In this document: one piece after another, positions 44,955-52,922 of the stretch
Layout: each line of letters starts with the position of its first letter
Position numbering within the stretch: the stretch's first letter is position 1
Origin: an uncultured Gammaproteobacteria bacterium
GTDB lineage: Bacteria > Pseudomonadota > Gammaproteobacteria > Steroidobacterales > Foliamicaceae
DNA: 64,000 bases
Assembly: GCA_951828235.1 (NCBI GenBank)
Contig: OX639965.1
Span: 1,013,191-1,077,190, forward strand
Direction of reading: 5' to 3'
Translations under genes and position numbers: made by a program
The notes under the pieces: model-generated
Told to the model about the DNA's origin: nothing
What the model saw: only the letters and a program-made list of their open reading frames with translations
Database searches by the model: none

Positions 44955-45643
44955 AGCGGCGGGCGCTTATATTGCTGGTGTCGTTGGCGGTGCTGGTGAT
45001 CGCCGTATGGCTACTGCCGGCGCGCGAGTGGCTGGTCCAGCTGACCGATTGGGCGCAGGCGCATCCGCGCATCGCCTGGGCCGGATTCATTCTCGCCTAT
45101 ATCCTGGCCGCCGTGCTCATGGTTCCGGGTTCCATTCTGACCCTGGCCGCGGGGGTGTTGTTCGGCGTGGCCCTGGGCGTGGCATTGGTGTCCCTTGCGA
45201 GCACGCTGGGAGCGTGCTGCGCGTTTCTTGTCGGCAGGTTTTTGGCGAGGGACTGGGTCGAGTCACGGCTGGAAGCGATGCCGCGTTTCAGCGCGCTGGA
45301 CCGCGCGGTGGCCCGCAAGGGCTGGCAGATCGTGCTGCTGGCGCGGCTCTCGGTCCTGATCCCCTACAACCTGCTGAACTACGCCCTGGGGCTGACCAAC
45401 GTGCGCTTCGGCGCCTACTTGTTCAGCACGGTCGTCGGCATGCTGCCGGCCATTTTTCTCTATGTCTACCTGGGCTCGGTCGCGGGCAGCCTGGCCTCCA
45501 TGGACCAGGCGGGCACCCCGGTAATATCACAGTCGATTTTCGTCACGGGACTCATCGTCACCGCAGTGTTGATTGTCGTGATTGCCCGGTTAACCGCCAA
45601 GGCGCTAAGGACCGAACTGGACCGTTCCGCCGAAAATACCTAG
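44951..45643 (+). CDS. VTT/DedA-type (TVP38/TMEM64 family) membrane protein
   Basis: The 230-residue inner-membrane protein has the VTT domain: AYILAAVLMVPGSILTLAAG, LGACCAFLVGRFLARDWVE, VLLARLSVLIPYNLLNYALG and VGMLPAIFLYVYLGSVAGSL. Members of this superfamily act as lipid scramblases or polyprenyl-phosphate transporters; for TVP38-type bacterial proteins the substrate is mostly unproven. It is translationally coupled to the MFS gene by ATGA. Confidence 0.88.
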   Translation: MKRRALILLVSLAVLVIAVWLLPAREWLVQLTDWAQAHPRIAWAGFILAYILAAVLMVPGSILTLAAGVLFGVALGVALVSLASTLGACCAFLVGRFLARDWVESRLEAMPRFSALDRAVARKGWQIVLLARLSVLIPYNLLNYALGLTNVRFGAYLFSTVVGMLPAIFLYVYLGSVAGSLASMDQAGTPVISQSIFVTGLIVTAVLIVVIARLTAKALRTELDRSAENT

Positions 45644-45656
45644 TGCGCTGTCCCGA

Positions 45657-45911
45657 TCAGATTCCGCAGCAGCACATTCCGGCCGAAATTGCTTCAAGCT
45701 GCTCCTCGTCGAGCGCCTGGTCGGGCGGCAGCACAACATGCACAGTGCTGAAGTCGCTTTGATGCACGTGAATTTCGATATGGTCAGGAATCTCGATGCC
45801 GAATTCCTGATGCAGGGCACCTTTGGGATCCGCTATGAGCCCCCTGCGAAAATCACTGTCCTCAGCCGCTCTCTGAGTAAGGTAGCGATGCATGTCCTCA
45901 GCTGAGAGCAT
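45657..45911 (-). CDS. NHLP-leader RiPP precursor peptide 1, core MCCCGI
   Basis: The 84-residue peptide has a nitrile-hydratase-like leader (SDFRRGLIADPKGALHQEFG, IEIHVHQSDFSTVHVVLPPD) and ends in EEQLEAISAGMCCCGI. Compared with precursor 2 at 49098-49349, the segment EEQLEAISAG and the triple cysteine are identical. The leader would be recognised by the E1-like part of the YcaO protein and cleaved after the Ala-Gly by the C39 transporter, leaving a six-residue core. The three cysteines would be turned into thiazolines or thiazoles. ATG 45911 is chosen by alignment with precursor 2. It lies 134 bases downstream of ubiA on the same strand. Confidence 0.88.
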   Translation of the reverse strand: MLSAEDMHRYLTQRAAEDSDFRRGLIADPKGALHQEFGIEIPDHIEIHVHQSDFSTVHVVLPPDQALDEEQLEAISAGMCCCGI

Positions 45912-45981
45912 GCCCGCCCGCCGTAGTTTCCACAGTTCTAATCCCCGCTTATGTTTACCGCGTGTCCAACCAGGCTCTCGG

Positions 45982-46009
45982 ATCGTAACACAAACAAAAA
46001 CCTGCGCAA
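45982..46009 (-). promoter_or_regulatory. possible sigma70 promoter of precursor 1
   Basis: Reading the minus strand, TTGCGC (46009-46004) and TACGAT (45987-45982) are spaced by 16 bases, and the -10-like box ends 70 bases before the precursor ATG. The match is only fair; it would allow the precursor to be expressed apart from the upstream ubiA operon. Confidence 0.3.
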
Positions 46010-46045
46010 AAAATGGTGCTTCGACGGCGGGGCGTTCGGCCGATA

Positions 46046-46918
46046 TCAGGGACTCAAGAGCATGTTCAGGGCCAGCCCGGCGTAGAGCAAGAAGCCCAGC
46101 AGCGAGTTGTTGTTGAAGGCCTGAAGGCATCGTGTCCGGTCCCTGCCGCGAATCAGCCAGACCTGCCGGCCCGCGCACAGGACCGCCCCGGCCCAGCACG
46201 CCAGGAACGGCAGACCCAGGCCAACCCCCAATCCCAGGCCGAACATACCCGCCAGGTAGACGGCAAGACCCAGCGCGACGAAAGCAACGTCCCGTCCGCC
46301 CAGCAGGATTGCCGTGGAAGGCACGCCGATCTTCTTGTCGTCGTCCCGATCGACCATGGCGTAAACGGTGTCGTAGATGACCACCCAGAGGAAGGTGAGC
46401 GGCCAGAGAACCCACAGGGACGGGTCGGTGAGACTCGAAAGGGCGGCATAGGCCATGGGGACGCCCCAGGAAAACGCCGCTCCCAGTACCAACTGCGGGG
46501 CCGAGAATAACCGTTTCGCGAAAGGATAGAAGCCGGCCACGGCCGCGCCCGCAACCGCCAGCCCGATCGCCAGCGGCCGCAGGCTGAAGACCAGCAGGGC
46601 GGCCGCGGCCGTCAGCAGGGCGGCCACGAACAATGCTTCCACGGGCTTGATCTCACCGGTCGCCAGAGGACGCGAGCGGGTGCGCTTTACCAGGCGATCG
46701 ACCCGGCGGTCGGCGTAGTCGTTGAGCGCACAGCCGGCCGAGCGCATGAGGAAAGTACCGGCAACGAACACGAACAGGATTCCGCCCGGCGGATCGCCCC
46801 CGCCGGCCAGCCACAGGGCAAACAGCGTCGGCCACAACAGCAGCAGCGTGCCAACGGGTCGATCCAGCCGGATCAGCCGTCCGTACGCCGACAGGCGTTC
46901 GATCACCGCCGGCGCCAT
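46046..46918 (-). CDS. ubiA: 4-hydroxybenzoate polyprenyltransferase
   Basis: The 290-residue inner-membrane prenyltransferase has both Asp-rich motifs of UbiA: NDYADRRVDRLVKRTRSRPL and YDTVYAMVDRDDDKKIGVPS. About eight hydrophobic segments are visible. The motifs are those of the ubiquinone-pathway enzyme, so it is probably housekeeping rather than a dedicated natural-product prenyltransferase, in spite of its place between the barrel gene and a RiPP precursor. Its ATG overlaps the stop of the upstream barrel gene as TGATG. Confidence 0.92.
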   Translation of the reverse strand: MAPAVIERLSAYGRLIRLDRPVGTLLLLWPTLFALWLAGGGDPPGGILFVFVAGTFLMRSAGCALNDYADRRVDRLVKRTRSRPLATGEIKPVEALFVAALLTAAAALLVFSLRPLAIGLAVAGAAVAGFYPFAKRLFSAPQLVLGAAFSWGVPMAYAALSSLTDPSLWVLWPLTFLWVVIYDTVYAMVDRDDDKKIGVPSTAILLGGRDVAFVALGLAVYLAGMFGLGLGVGLGLPFLACWAGAVLCAGRQVWLIRGRDRTRCLQAFNNNSLLGFLLYAGLALNMLLSP

Positions 46919-48147
46919 CAGAAACTGTAGGTGAAGTCCAGGGCCAGGAAGCTGTCCCGCCGCCCGCCGTAGGTCAGGTCCCGCGGATCCACGCTCAATT
47001 GCGCGATCACTTCGAACCGCAACGACCAGCTGTCCGAAAGGCGGCGTCTCAATCCGAAGTTCAGGGCGCGGTAGTCGCGGCTTACGTCGCCAAGGATGCC
47101 CACGATGAGCTCAGTGCTTTGCACGTCGTTGAGTGCAACGGAAGCTCCCACGAACACGTCGTTCGCCCAGGCATTCGTAGCCCTTGGTCCGCGACTGTCG
47201 TCGTGCCATTCGGCCAGCAGGACCATGTCCGCCGAGGAGCCGAAGATCCCGTAGAAATTGCGTTCCAGGCCGAGGATGAAGGCGTGGTAATCCTCCTCCA
47301 GGCCCAGCAGGTTGCGTGCGCCGCTGCGGCGAACGGCTTCCAGCTTGTAGATCCAGTCCCCGGTCGTGAGCTGGGCATCCACCCCGAGTTGACGAATCTG
47401 CTCGTAGTAGGGGACAAACCGCGTATCGGGGCCGGGGACCATGCCGTCGCGCAGCTCCGGCACGAATCCGGGCTCGCGGTTTGTCCCGGCGAAGGCGCTC
47501 AGGCCAAAGTCGAGCAGCCCGACGGAGTTGCTGTAGCGGGCGGCCAGATCCACATGGCGCTCTTCGCCGCCACTCTCGTACAGGGCGTCATTCACAGTCG
47601 CGAGGCGTCCGCGAAAGCGCCCGGACGGACCCGGAAACGTGCGCTCGCGATGGTAGGGCAGCACCAGCCATTCCGTCATGCCCCAGGCGCCCGACACCGT
47701 CAGGTAGGCCATGGGCTGACCGAGCTTGGCTTCCTCGCGCGGGTGCTCGATCAGGTCGAACTGGTTGACGACGTCCACCAGATTGTGCAACTCGACCACT
47801 CCCCAGAATACACGGTCAACTCCGAGCCGGAGCTCCCAGGAGTTTTCGCCCCAGTCCCCGTACATCAGCAGGTAAGCCTCGCGCAGGTCCGCGTGGGTGC
47901 GCCTGGAATCGGCGCTGTCGTAGCGGTAAAGCGGGGTAAAGGTGAAGCTGACCCGTTCCGCGATGTCCCAGTAGAGCGTCGGCTCGACAACCATGCCCCC
48001 GCCGCCCGTGCGCTGCCCCGGGAAGGCCGGCGTTTCCGGAAACCACCGGGTCTGCAGGCTCAGGTCGCCCGAAAAATCAACAGTCTGCGCCGCGACGCCC
48101 CCTGTAATCATGAGCATGAGGGCCGCAAGCGCGCCGCCGAACCGCAT
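46918..48147 (-). CDS. outer-membrane beta-barrel protein
   Basis: The 409-residue protein has a signal peptide (MRFGGALAALMLMITGGVAA, cleaved near AAQ) followed by alternating amphipathic strands and a C-terminal aromatic residue (LALDFTYSF), a typical barrel end. The pattern (SWELRLGVDRVFWGVVELHN, LVDVVNQFD) resembles barrel proteins found next to MMPL/RND exporters and LolA-like proteins. The start ATG 48147 overlaps the upstream stop as TGATG. It may take over a lipid or peptide cargo from the periplasmic LolA-like partner. Confidence 0.8.
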   Translation of the reverse strand: MRFGGALAALMLMITGGVAAQTVDFSGDLSLQTRWFPETPAFPGQRTGGGGMVVEPTLYWDIAERVSFTFTPLYRYDSADSRRTHADLREAYLLMYGDWGENSWELRLGVDRVFWGVVELHNLVDVVNQFDLIEHPREEAKLGQPMAYLTVSGAWGMTEWLVLPYHRERTFPGPSGRFRGRLATVNDALYESGGEERHVDLAARYSNSVGLLDFGLSAFAGTNREPGFVPELRDGMVPGPDTRFVPYYEQIRQLGVDAQLTTGDWIYKLEAVRRSGARNLLGLEEDYHAFILGLERNFYGIFGSSADMVLLAEWHDDSRGPRATNAWANDVFVGASVALNDVQSTELIVGILGDVSRDYRALNFGLRRRLSDSWSLRFEVIAQLSVDPRDLTYGGRRDSFLALDFTYSF

Positions 48148-48968
48148 CAGCGCACGCGTCGAAGCGCAGTCTGGGTGAACTCGCTGCCGTCGATGCTGGT
48201 GCGGAACCGGAAATTGGTCCACTGCAGCACCGTGCTCTTGCCGGTCAGGTGATTCACCATCGTCATTTCACCGGCCCGCCAGAACTGATCAAGATAGAGC
48301 CCGTAGTCCGCAAAGCTAAGCGTCTTCAGATGCGAGTTCCTGCGGTCGAAGAGTTCCACTTTCCATGTTCGAAGTTCGACGGTGTCCTGCCAGACGACCT
48401 TGCGGCTGTATCCGGATTTCTCGTCGAGGGGAACCTGCTCGGTCACTGTGCAGGTGAATTCGCCGCAGGGCTCGTCGCGAAGATACCTGTAGGAGAATTC
48501 CTCCACCTCCGGCGTGCTCATGTCTTCGTACGTGAATTCGCTGCCCATGAATGCGCCCGAACGGGACGACGAATTGATGCGCTTGACCCTCTTGAGTGCG
48601 GGCAGATACAACCATTGATCGTCGTCGGTATTGACGTGGCTGTGGCTCAGCAGCGCGGTTCCCCTGACGTCCCGGGGCTGGTCGAAAACGAACAGGCTCT
48701 TATCGCCGTCGCCGTCGACCTCGAGAACTTTCAATCGCATCTGACGGCGGGTCTCGCGTCCCTTCCGGTCGCGCAGCAGCATCGTCATTTCGGCGGTGAA
48801 ATCCCCGAACCCGTCGATACGGGCGCTGGCATCAAGCGCGATCCTCAGCCCTTTCTGCTCCGCGGTCTCTACCTGGGCGAGGGCCTGTGCAGTCAACAGG
48901 CAGCACAGCGCAAGAACGCCCGGGACAACGGTGTGAATAATCCTCTGCATGCGGCCTGACCCATTCAT
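48147..48968 (-). CDS. LolA-like outer-membrane lipoprotein-sorting protein
   Basis: The 273-residue periplasmic protein begins with a signal peptide (MQRIIHTVVPGVLALCCLLT to ALAQ at internal Met7). It carries the family sequence WLYLPALKRVKRINSSSRSG, then AFMGSEFTYEDMSTPEVEEF and two cysteines in EPCGEFTC. ATG 48968 is used because AGGA lies seven bases upstream. The family has a LolA/LolB fold that holds acyl chains and is usually encoded beside an MMPL/RND exporter and a barrel protein. Here the barrel follows directly but the exporter lies 13 kb upstream, beyond the RiPP genes. Confidence 0.87.
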   Translation of the reverse strand: MNGSGRMQRIIHTVVPGVLALCCLLTAQALAQVETAEQKGLRIALDASARIDGFGDFTAEMTMLLRDRKGRETRRQMRLKVLEVDGDGDKSLFVFDQPRDVRGTALLSHSHVNTDDDQWLYLPALKRVKRINSSSRSGAFMGSEFTYEDMSTPEVEEFSYRYLRDEPCGEFTCTVTEQVPLDEKSGYSRKVVWQDTVELRTWKVELFDRRNSHLKTLSFADYGLYLDQFWRAGEMTMVNHLTGKSTVLQWTNFRFRTSIDGSEFTQTALRRVR

Positions 48969-49097
48969 CCTTTTATCCTGTGTACGCAACAATACCAATA
49001 AAACACTGTCTGATATACTTTTCGATTGCCAGGCCATGATCCAATCTCAGGAACGTGGCTTGAGCTTGGCTAACTCCACTAAGTCGGGGGATTTATT

Positions 49098-49349
49098 ATG
49101 AGAAGTGGCGAACACATGTTGCAGCAGATCGTCGAGAAATCCGCGTTGGACGCGGATTTCCGGCAACAGCTGCTGTCAGATCCAAAATCAACCATCAGCA
49201 AGGAATTGGACATTTCGATTCCCGAGTCGATGACGATCAAGGTTCATGAGAGCGACATGCAGACCGTGCATCTCGCGCTGCCTCCTGATCCGAACATTAC
49301 CGAGGAGCAACTCGAAGCCATCTCAGCTGGCCTTTGTTGCTGCTGGTAA
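49098..49349 (+). CDS. NHLP-leader RiPP precursor peptide 2, core LCCCW
   Basis: The 83-residue peptide has the leader ALDADFRQQLLSDPKSTISK, MTIKVHESDMQTVHLALPPD and the tail EEQLEAISAGLCCCW. The predicted core after Ala-Gly has five residues, with three adjacent cysteines and a terminal Trp. A GGGGGA ribosome-binding site lies seven bases before the ATG. It is the only plus-strand gene in the 45.6-64 kb run, set divergently from the LolA-like gene and convergently with the 371-residue gene. The end is followed by two hairpins. Confidence 0.9.
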   Translation: MRSGEHMLQQIVEKSALDADFRQQLLSDPKSTISKELDISIPESMTIKVHESDMQTVHLALPPDPNITEEQLEAISAGLCCCW

Positions 49350-49378
49350 GCCGCGCCAGCCGTCCGGCGGCCGGTTAG

Positions 49379-49403
49379 GATGCGGAACCCCCGGTTCCGC
49401 ATC
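49379..49403. terminator. perfect hairpin after precursor 2
   Basis: GATGCGGAACC and GGTTCCGCATC form an 11-bp perfect stem with a CCC loop, 30 bases after the precursor stop. No T-run follows directly, so it may protect the small mRNA from 3' decay rather than terminate transcription. Confidence 0.5.
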
Positions 49404-49414
49404 GGCTGATAAAC

Positions 49415-49449
49415 AAAATGGGCCCCGTTCATTCTGAGGGGGGGCTTTT
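49415..49449. terminator. probable bidirectional terminator
   Basis: AAAA (49415-49418), GCCCC (49422-49426), GGGGC (49441-49445) and TTTT (49446-49449) form an imperfect stem with A and T tracts on its flanks. It lies between the convergent precursor 2 and 371-residue genes and could stop transcription from both sides. Confidence 0.55.
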
Positions 49450-49472
49450 CGTGCGCGCGTTTCCGGCTGAAA

Positions 49473-50588
49473 TCAGTTCGGAACCTCTCCGGAAAGCACC
49501 ATGAAAACATAGGCCTTGGCCTTTTCAAGCCGGTCTCCGGATATGACCAGCTTGATGTGATGAATGCCGCGCAGCAGCACATAGCGCCCGGACTTGCCAT
49601 AGAGCATTGTTGGTTGCGAAACCCAGCCGGCAAGCGCCGCAAGTTTTTCCGGAACGACAAGTTCCTCGTGGCGCAGGGCTTCCAGAAACGGATCCCAATC
49701 GGTCAGGCCGTCCAGCCAGTAGCGTGAATCCTTCGTATATCTCTGCTTCACAATGAGCGTGAGGCCGAGCGCAGGGCCTACACCGTCTTCCTCGACGTCG
49801 ATATTCGCGCCGGACCGCACAATGTTCGCGCGTTCCCTGAAGCGCGAAATCACCGACTCCACGGCCTCAATCCGGCCCGGCCACCCCGTGTCTTCCAGAA
49901 AAGAACAGATTCCCTGTTGCGACTGGAAACCCATGATGGCCAGCCGGATCGAGCGCGAACGAGACGGAAATACGCCGAAGGAGTCCATGCGCGTGTCGTC
50001 CGGCTGCGCCAGGTAAACGCGTTCGAGGCTTTCCCGCTGGGCGGCATTCCGCCCCCAGCCGACGCAGGCGACGAGCGCGTCGACCACGATGTTGACATCT
50101 TTCATCTGGCCGCCGCCTGCAATCGGCCGTTCGCCGGGCCGCAGGAAGATGCCGGGTTGCGCACCCTCACCGCCCGGTGCGGAACCTATGTCATATTCCA
50201 GCATCAGTTTCCGCCCGACGATCTCGCGCAGCAGCGATTTTTCGGCTTCCATTTCCCTGAACAGCCGCACGACCGCTCTGGCGGTGTCATCCGTCCTGTC
50301 GGTCCGCGCGCGCTCTTCGAAAAACGCCGCCACCCTGGTTCCGCTTGCCAGCGAGGCGCCGAAGTCCGCTTCCGGCCTGCGTTCGTGCAGGGGCAGTTCA
50401 AACCCGAACGGCAGGGCGCCCATGGTTATCGGGAGCCTCCTCGCGCATAGCAGTACCCGCTGCCATTCCGAATCTCCGATAAGGACCGGCGAAATCCTGC
50501 TTCGGAAGTGCTCCAGCAAGTCACGCATGGTGCCGCCCTCTTCCGCGAGCCGGTCCTGGGTGCGGGTTATTGCTTCGTCAATGTCCAA
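49473..50588 (-). CDS. unrecognised 371-residue protein of the RiPP cluster
   Basis: The start is TTG 50588, with GAGGAG five bases upstream and the YcaO stop just before it, so the gene is coupled to the cyclodehydratase. No signal peptide or membrane segment is seen. Recognisable stretches are FGVFPSRSRSIRLAIMGFQS, EDGVGPALGLTLIVKQRYTK, and a C-terminal YVLLRGIHHIKLVISGDRLE with KAKAYVFM. I have an unverified memory of similar C termini (RGxxHxK ... EAKAY) in natural-product loci of cyanobacteria. It might be an auxiliary modification enzyme or a scaffold. It does not look like the flavin dehydrogenase usual for thiazole formation. Confidence 0.75.
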   Translation of the reverse strand: MDIDEAITRTQDRLAEEGGTMRDLLEHFRSRISPVLIGDSEWQRVLLCARRLPITMGALPFGFELPLHERRPEADFGASLASGTRVAAFFEERARTDRTDDTARAVVRLFREMEAEKSLLREIVGRKLMLEYDIGSAPGGEGAQPGIFLRPGERPIAGGGQMKDVNIVVDALVACVGWGRNAAQRESLERVYLAQPDDTRMDSFGVFPSRSRSIRLAIMGFQSQQGICSFLEDTGWPGRIEAVESVISRFRERANIVRSGANIDVEEDGVGPALGLTLIVKQRYTKDSRYWLDGLTDWDPFLEALRHEELVVPEKLAALAGWVSQPTMLYGKSGRYVLLRGIHHIKLVISGDRLEKAKAYVFMVLSGEVPN

Positions 50589-50597
50589 ATCGTCTCC

Positions 50598-52913
50598 TCA
50601 TGCAATGACGGGTACGGAATTGAGGTCGGCTTCGGACAAGGGGCTGTTGCGGCGGCCCATGACGACCGGCACATCATACAGCCGCCCCGGCGCCAGTCTC
50701 TCCCAGAAGTGGCGCATGCCCGGCACGATCACCCGCACCACCGGCAAGCGGACGTCCGGCCGCGTCTGGTCCAGCACCAGGAACTCCATGCCCCGCGCTT
50801 CAACCAGCGATCGGCAATGCTCCACATCCTTGCGCATGTCCTCCGATTCGATCGCCGGATATTGTGAGCGTTGCACAGGCGGTGCGTTCTGCGCGGGAGA
50901 CAGCCAGGGACAATCCGCAAGCCGCGCGGTCTTCCACCACCAAAGCGCCAGCGGATCATCAATCATGGGCCGGCCATCGCGGCTTCCGGGACGCGGCAGC
51001 CAGGTCAGGCACTGGTTGAGTTCGCAGATCGCCCGCAAGGCCGCAATGCCCGGGTCGGCATGGGCGCCGGCGCCGTAAATGATGTCTTCGGTTTCCCCGT
51101 CCGGTCTGCGCGAGAGTGCGACGAAAACGGGAATGCCGATATCCGAGGTAACGTCGAGCATCCACACGTCCCGCCCGTAGCGGTCGTAATAGTCCGGAGC
51201 CGACGCCAGGTAATCGTCGTCGAAGCCGGAAAGATCCACCGCCGGCACCTGCAGCCTGTTGTACCACCAGATCGCGAAAGCGTCCCGCTCCGCCAGTTCG
51301 TAGAATCCCTGCAGGATCGCCTCTTCCAGCGTATTGCCCGCGGCGCAGCCGTTGGAATCGGCGATCAGTTCGGCGGGGCCACGCTGTTCCGGCGCCATGC
51401 TGTAGAGCATGGAGGTCGGCAGGTGACGGTGCCGCTGCTGCGTCAGCGACCACACCGGCGTCCAGTCGATTTGGGCGTCGGGATCCAGGCGGGGCGGCAC
51501 GATGTTGTACGGGTGGCCCTTCGCATTGATACGCTGCGCGTTGTCCAGCTGAGTGTCGCTGAACAGTTGGACCTCATTGGGGTGGATCGCCTCCTCGCCC
51601 CCGGCGAATTCGGCGAACCGCCTGCGGGCTCGGATTTCGTCTCCGTGAAAGCAGCCCGAATAACGTTCGAGGGCCTCGCACAGCGCGCTGGCCTCGGACT
51701 GCTCGCGGGTGCTGCCCTTGCCGGCGCTCTTGCTGCGCAGGCTGCGCCGCAGCGAACTCAGTGTTCGGCTTCTCATGCCGAGATTGCTTCCCGCCCAATA
51801 CACGTGCAGCCAGGAATCGGCATCGTCGGTAGTGCGCTTGAGCCAGGTCACCACACCACTGACAGGGCTCACCAGGTGGCGGTATTTCGCCAGCGTGACT
51901 TCAGGGGCTACAGTGCGCGTGCCGCCGCTGTTGCTGACGGCCCGGGGACTCGCTTTCAGGCGCAGGGCAATGGGCGGCCGATCGGGACGATAAAGCGCTT
52001 CGTCGCCGCATGCCGGGCACTGCGGCCGGCGCATGACCGGATGATGCGAGCTCGTGAATGTTCCGACATCCAGCGCAATCGCCTGTGCGTGAACCGGCGC
52101 CGCCTCGTCCAGCACCAGCCATTTGACAATCTCCGCCGCCACCAACCCGAACAGCGCTTCGACAAGCGCGGGCTCCGCGGCAATCGGCTTGAAGGCGGCG
52201 GCATCGCCGGCAATATTGCGAAGGAACTGGTGGACTTCCTGATGGCTGCCCAGGCGGTAGGCGAGGCAGGCCCAGCAGGGCCCTGCTTCGCCCGCGCCAA
52301 AGACGGGACCGAATAGCGGCTGCATGCCGCGCGGCCGCACCAGCATCCACGGCGCGCGCGACTTGAGCCGGCGCCGATTCACTTCCGCAAGGTCTTGCGA
52401 CAGGTAGTCCTCGCATACGATCACGGCGAGCTTCGACCCGTCGGTTCCCACGGCGGCGCCCTGCTGCTCCAGGCGCCTTGCCAGGCGGCCCTCGTCGCCT
52501 TCCACCTCGACGCGCGTTCCGGCCAGCCGTTGCTCGGCCCAGCGTGGCGAGGCGCCCAGAGACGACCAGTAGGCCGCACGGTCCCTTTCCATGCCGTGCT
52601 CGGCGGAGACGACATAGCCCTTGGCGGAGAGCGAAGCGATGGCCGCACGCACTTCGGCGCCTGTACGGCCGGGCTTGAGCGCGGCGGCAATCTCGTCCTG
52701 CCCGCGCTGGCCGTCGACGAGCGGCAACAGCTTGCAATAGAGTTCGCCGTGCAGCAGCGTATTGAACGATTCGGAAACCAGCAGTGTCTGCTGTTCGCCG
52801 ATGACATGGAATTCAAGGTGCGGCGTAATCGCGGGACGCCCGACTACGCCCCGGTCGGCAGTCGTAGCCTGCATGAGTATTCCGCGCTGTGGAATAGTCC
52901 GGGACTGGATCAA
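50598..52913 (-). CDS. fused E1-like/YcaO TOMM cyclodehydratase
   Basis: The 771-residue protein combines a leader-binding E1-like half and a YcaO half. The N-terminal part (HLEFHVIGEQQTLLVSES) is the TOMM leader-binding winged-helix region. The tetracysteine zinc site is C-x2-C at 213-216 (GPCWACL) and at 299-302 (QCPACG). The YcaO ATP-binding motifs are SEASALCEALERYSG (406-420) and GNTLEEAILQGFYELAERDA (526-545). It should use ATP to cyclise the precursor cysteines to thiazolines. The C terminus ends SVPVIA, without the usual PxPxP. TTG 52913 has GAGGG six bases upstream; ATG 52874 is an alternative. Confidence 0.92.
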   Translation of the reverse strand: MIQSRTIPQRGILMQATTADRGVVGRPAITPHLEFHVIGEQQTLLVSESFNTLLHGELYCKLLPLVDGQRGQDEIAAALKPGRTGAEVRAAIASLSAKGYVVSAEHGMERDRAAYWSSLGASPRWAEQRLAGTRVEVEGDEGRLARRLEQQGAAVGTDGSKLAVIVCEDYLSQDLAEVNRRRLKSRAPWMLVRPRGMQPLFGPVFGAGEAGPCWACLAYRLGSHQEVHQFLRNIAGDAAAFKPIAAEPALVEALFGLVAAEIVKWLVLDEAAPVHAQAIALDVGTFTSSHHPVMRRPQCPACGDEALYRPDRPPIALRLKASPRAVSNSGGTRTVAPEVTLAKYRHLVSPVSGVVTWLKRTTDDADSWLHVYWAGSNLGMRSRTLSSLRRSLRSKSAGKGSTREQSEASALCEALERYSGCFHGDEIRARRRFAEFAGGEEAIHPNEVQLFSDTQLDNAQRINAKGHPYNIVPPRLDPDAQIDWTPVWSLTQQRHRHLPTSMLYSMAPEQRGPAELIADSNGCAAGNTLEEAILQGFYELAERDAFAIWWYNRLQVPAVDLSGFDDDYLASAPDYYDRYGRDVWMLDVTSDIGIPVFVALSRRPDGETEDIIYGAGAHADPGIAALRAICELNQCLTWLPRPGSRDGRPMIDDPLALWWWKTARLADCPWLSPAQNAPPVQRSQYPAIESEDMRKDVEHCRSLVEARGMEFLVLDQTRPDVRLPVVRVIVPGMRHFWERLAPGRLYDVPVVMGRRNSPLSEADLNSVPVIA

Positions 52914-52922
52914 TTCACGCCC

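Noticed and set aside
43649..45643. A 664-codon frame that reads through the MFS gene out of frame and then contains the VTT protein
   Set aside because: Only the part from 44951 is real. The earlier part is a shifted reading of the MFS gene, which has good membrane segments in its own frame.
45657..46415. A 252-codon frame ending in precursor 1
   Set aside because: The upstream 168 codons are an out-of-frame reading of ubiA. The precursor aligns with its paralogue only from ATG 45911.
50871..52316. A 481-codon plus-strand frame opposite the YcaO gene, and similar long frames opposite the AlkB fusion and ABC genes
   Set aside because: No domains; composition typical of antisense shadows, while the minus-strand proteins carry full motif sets.
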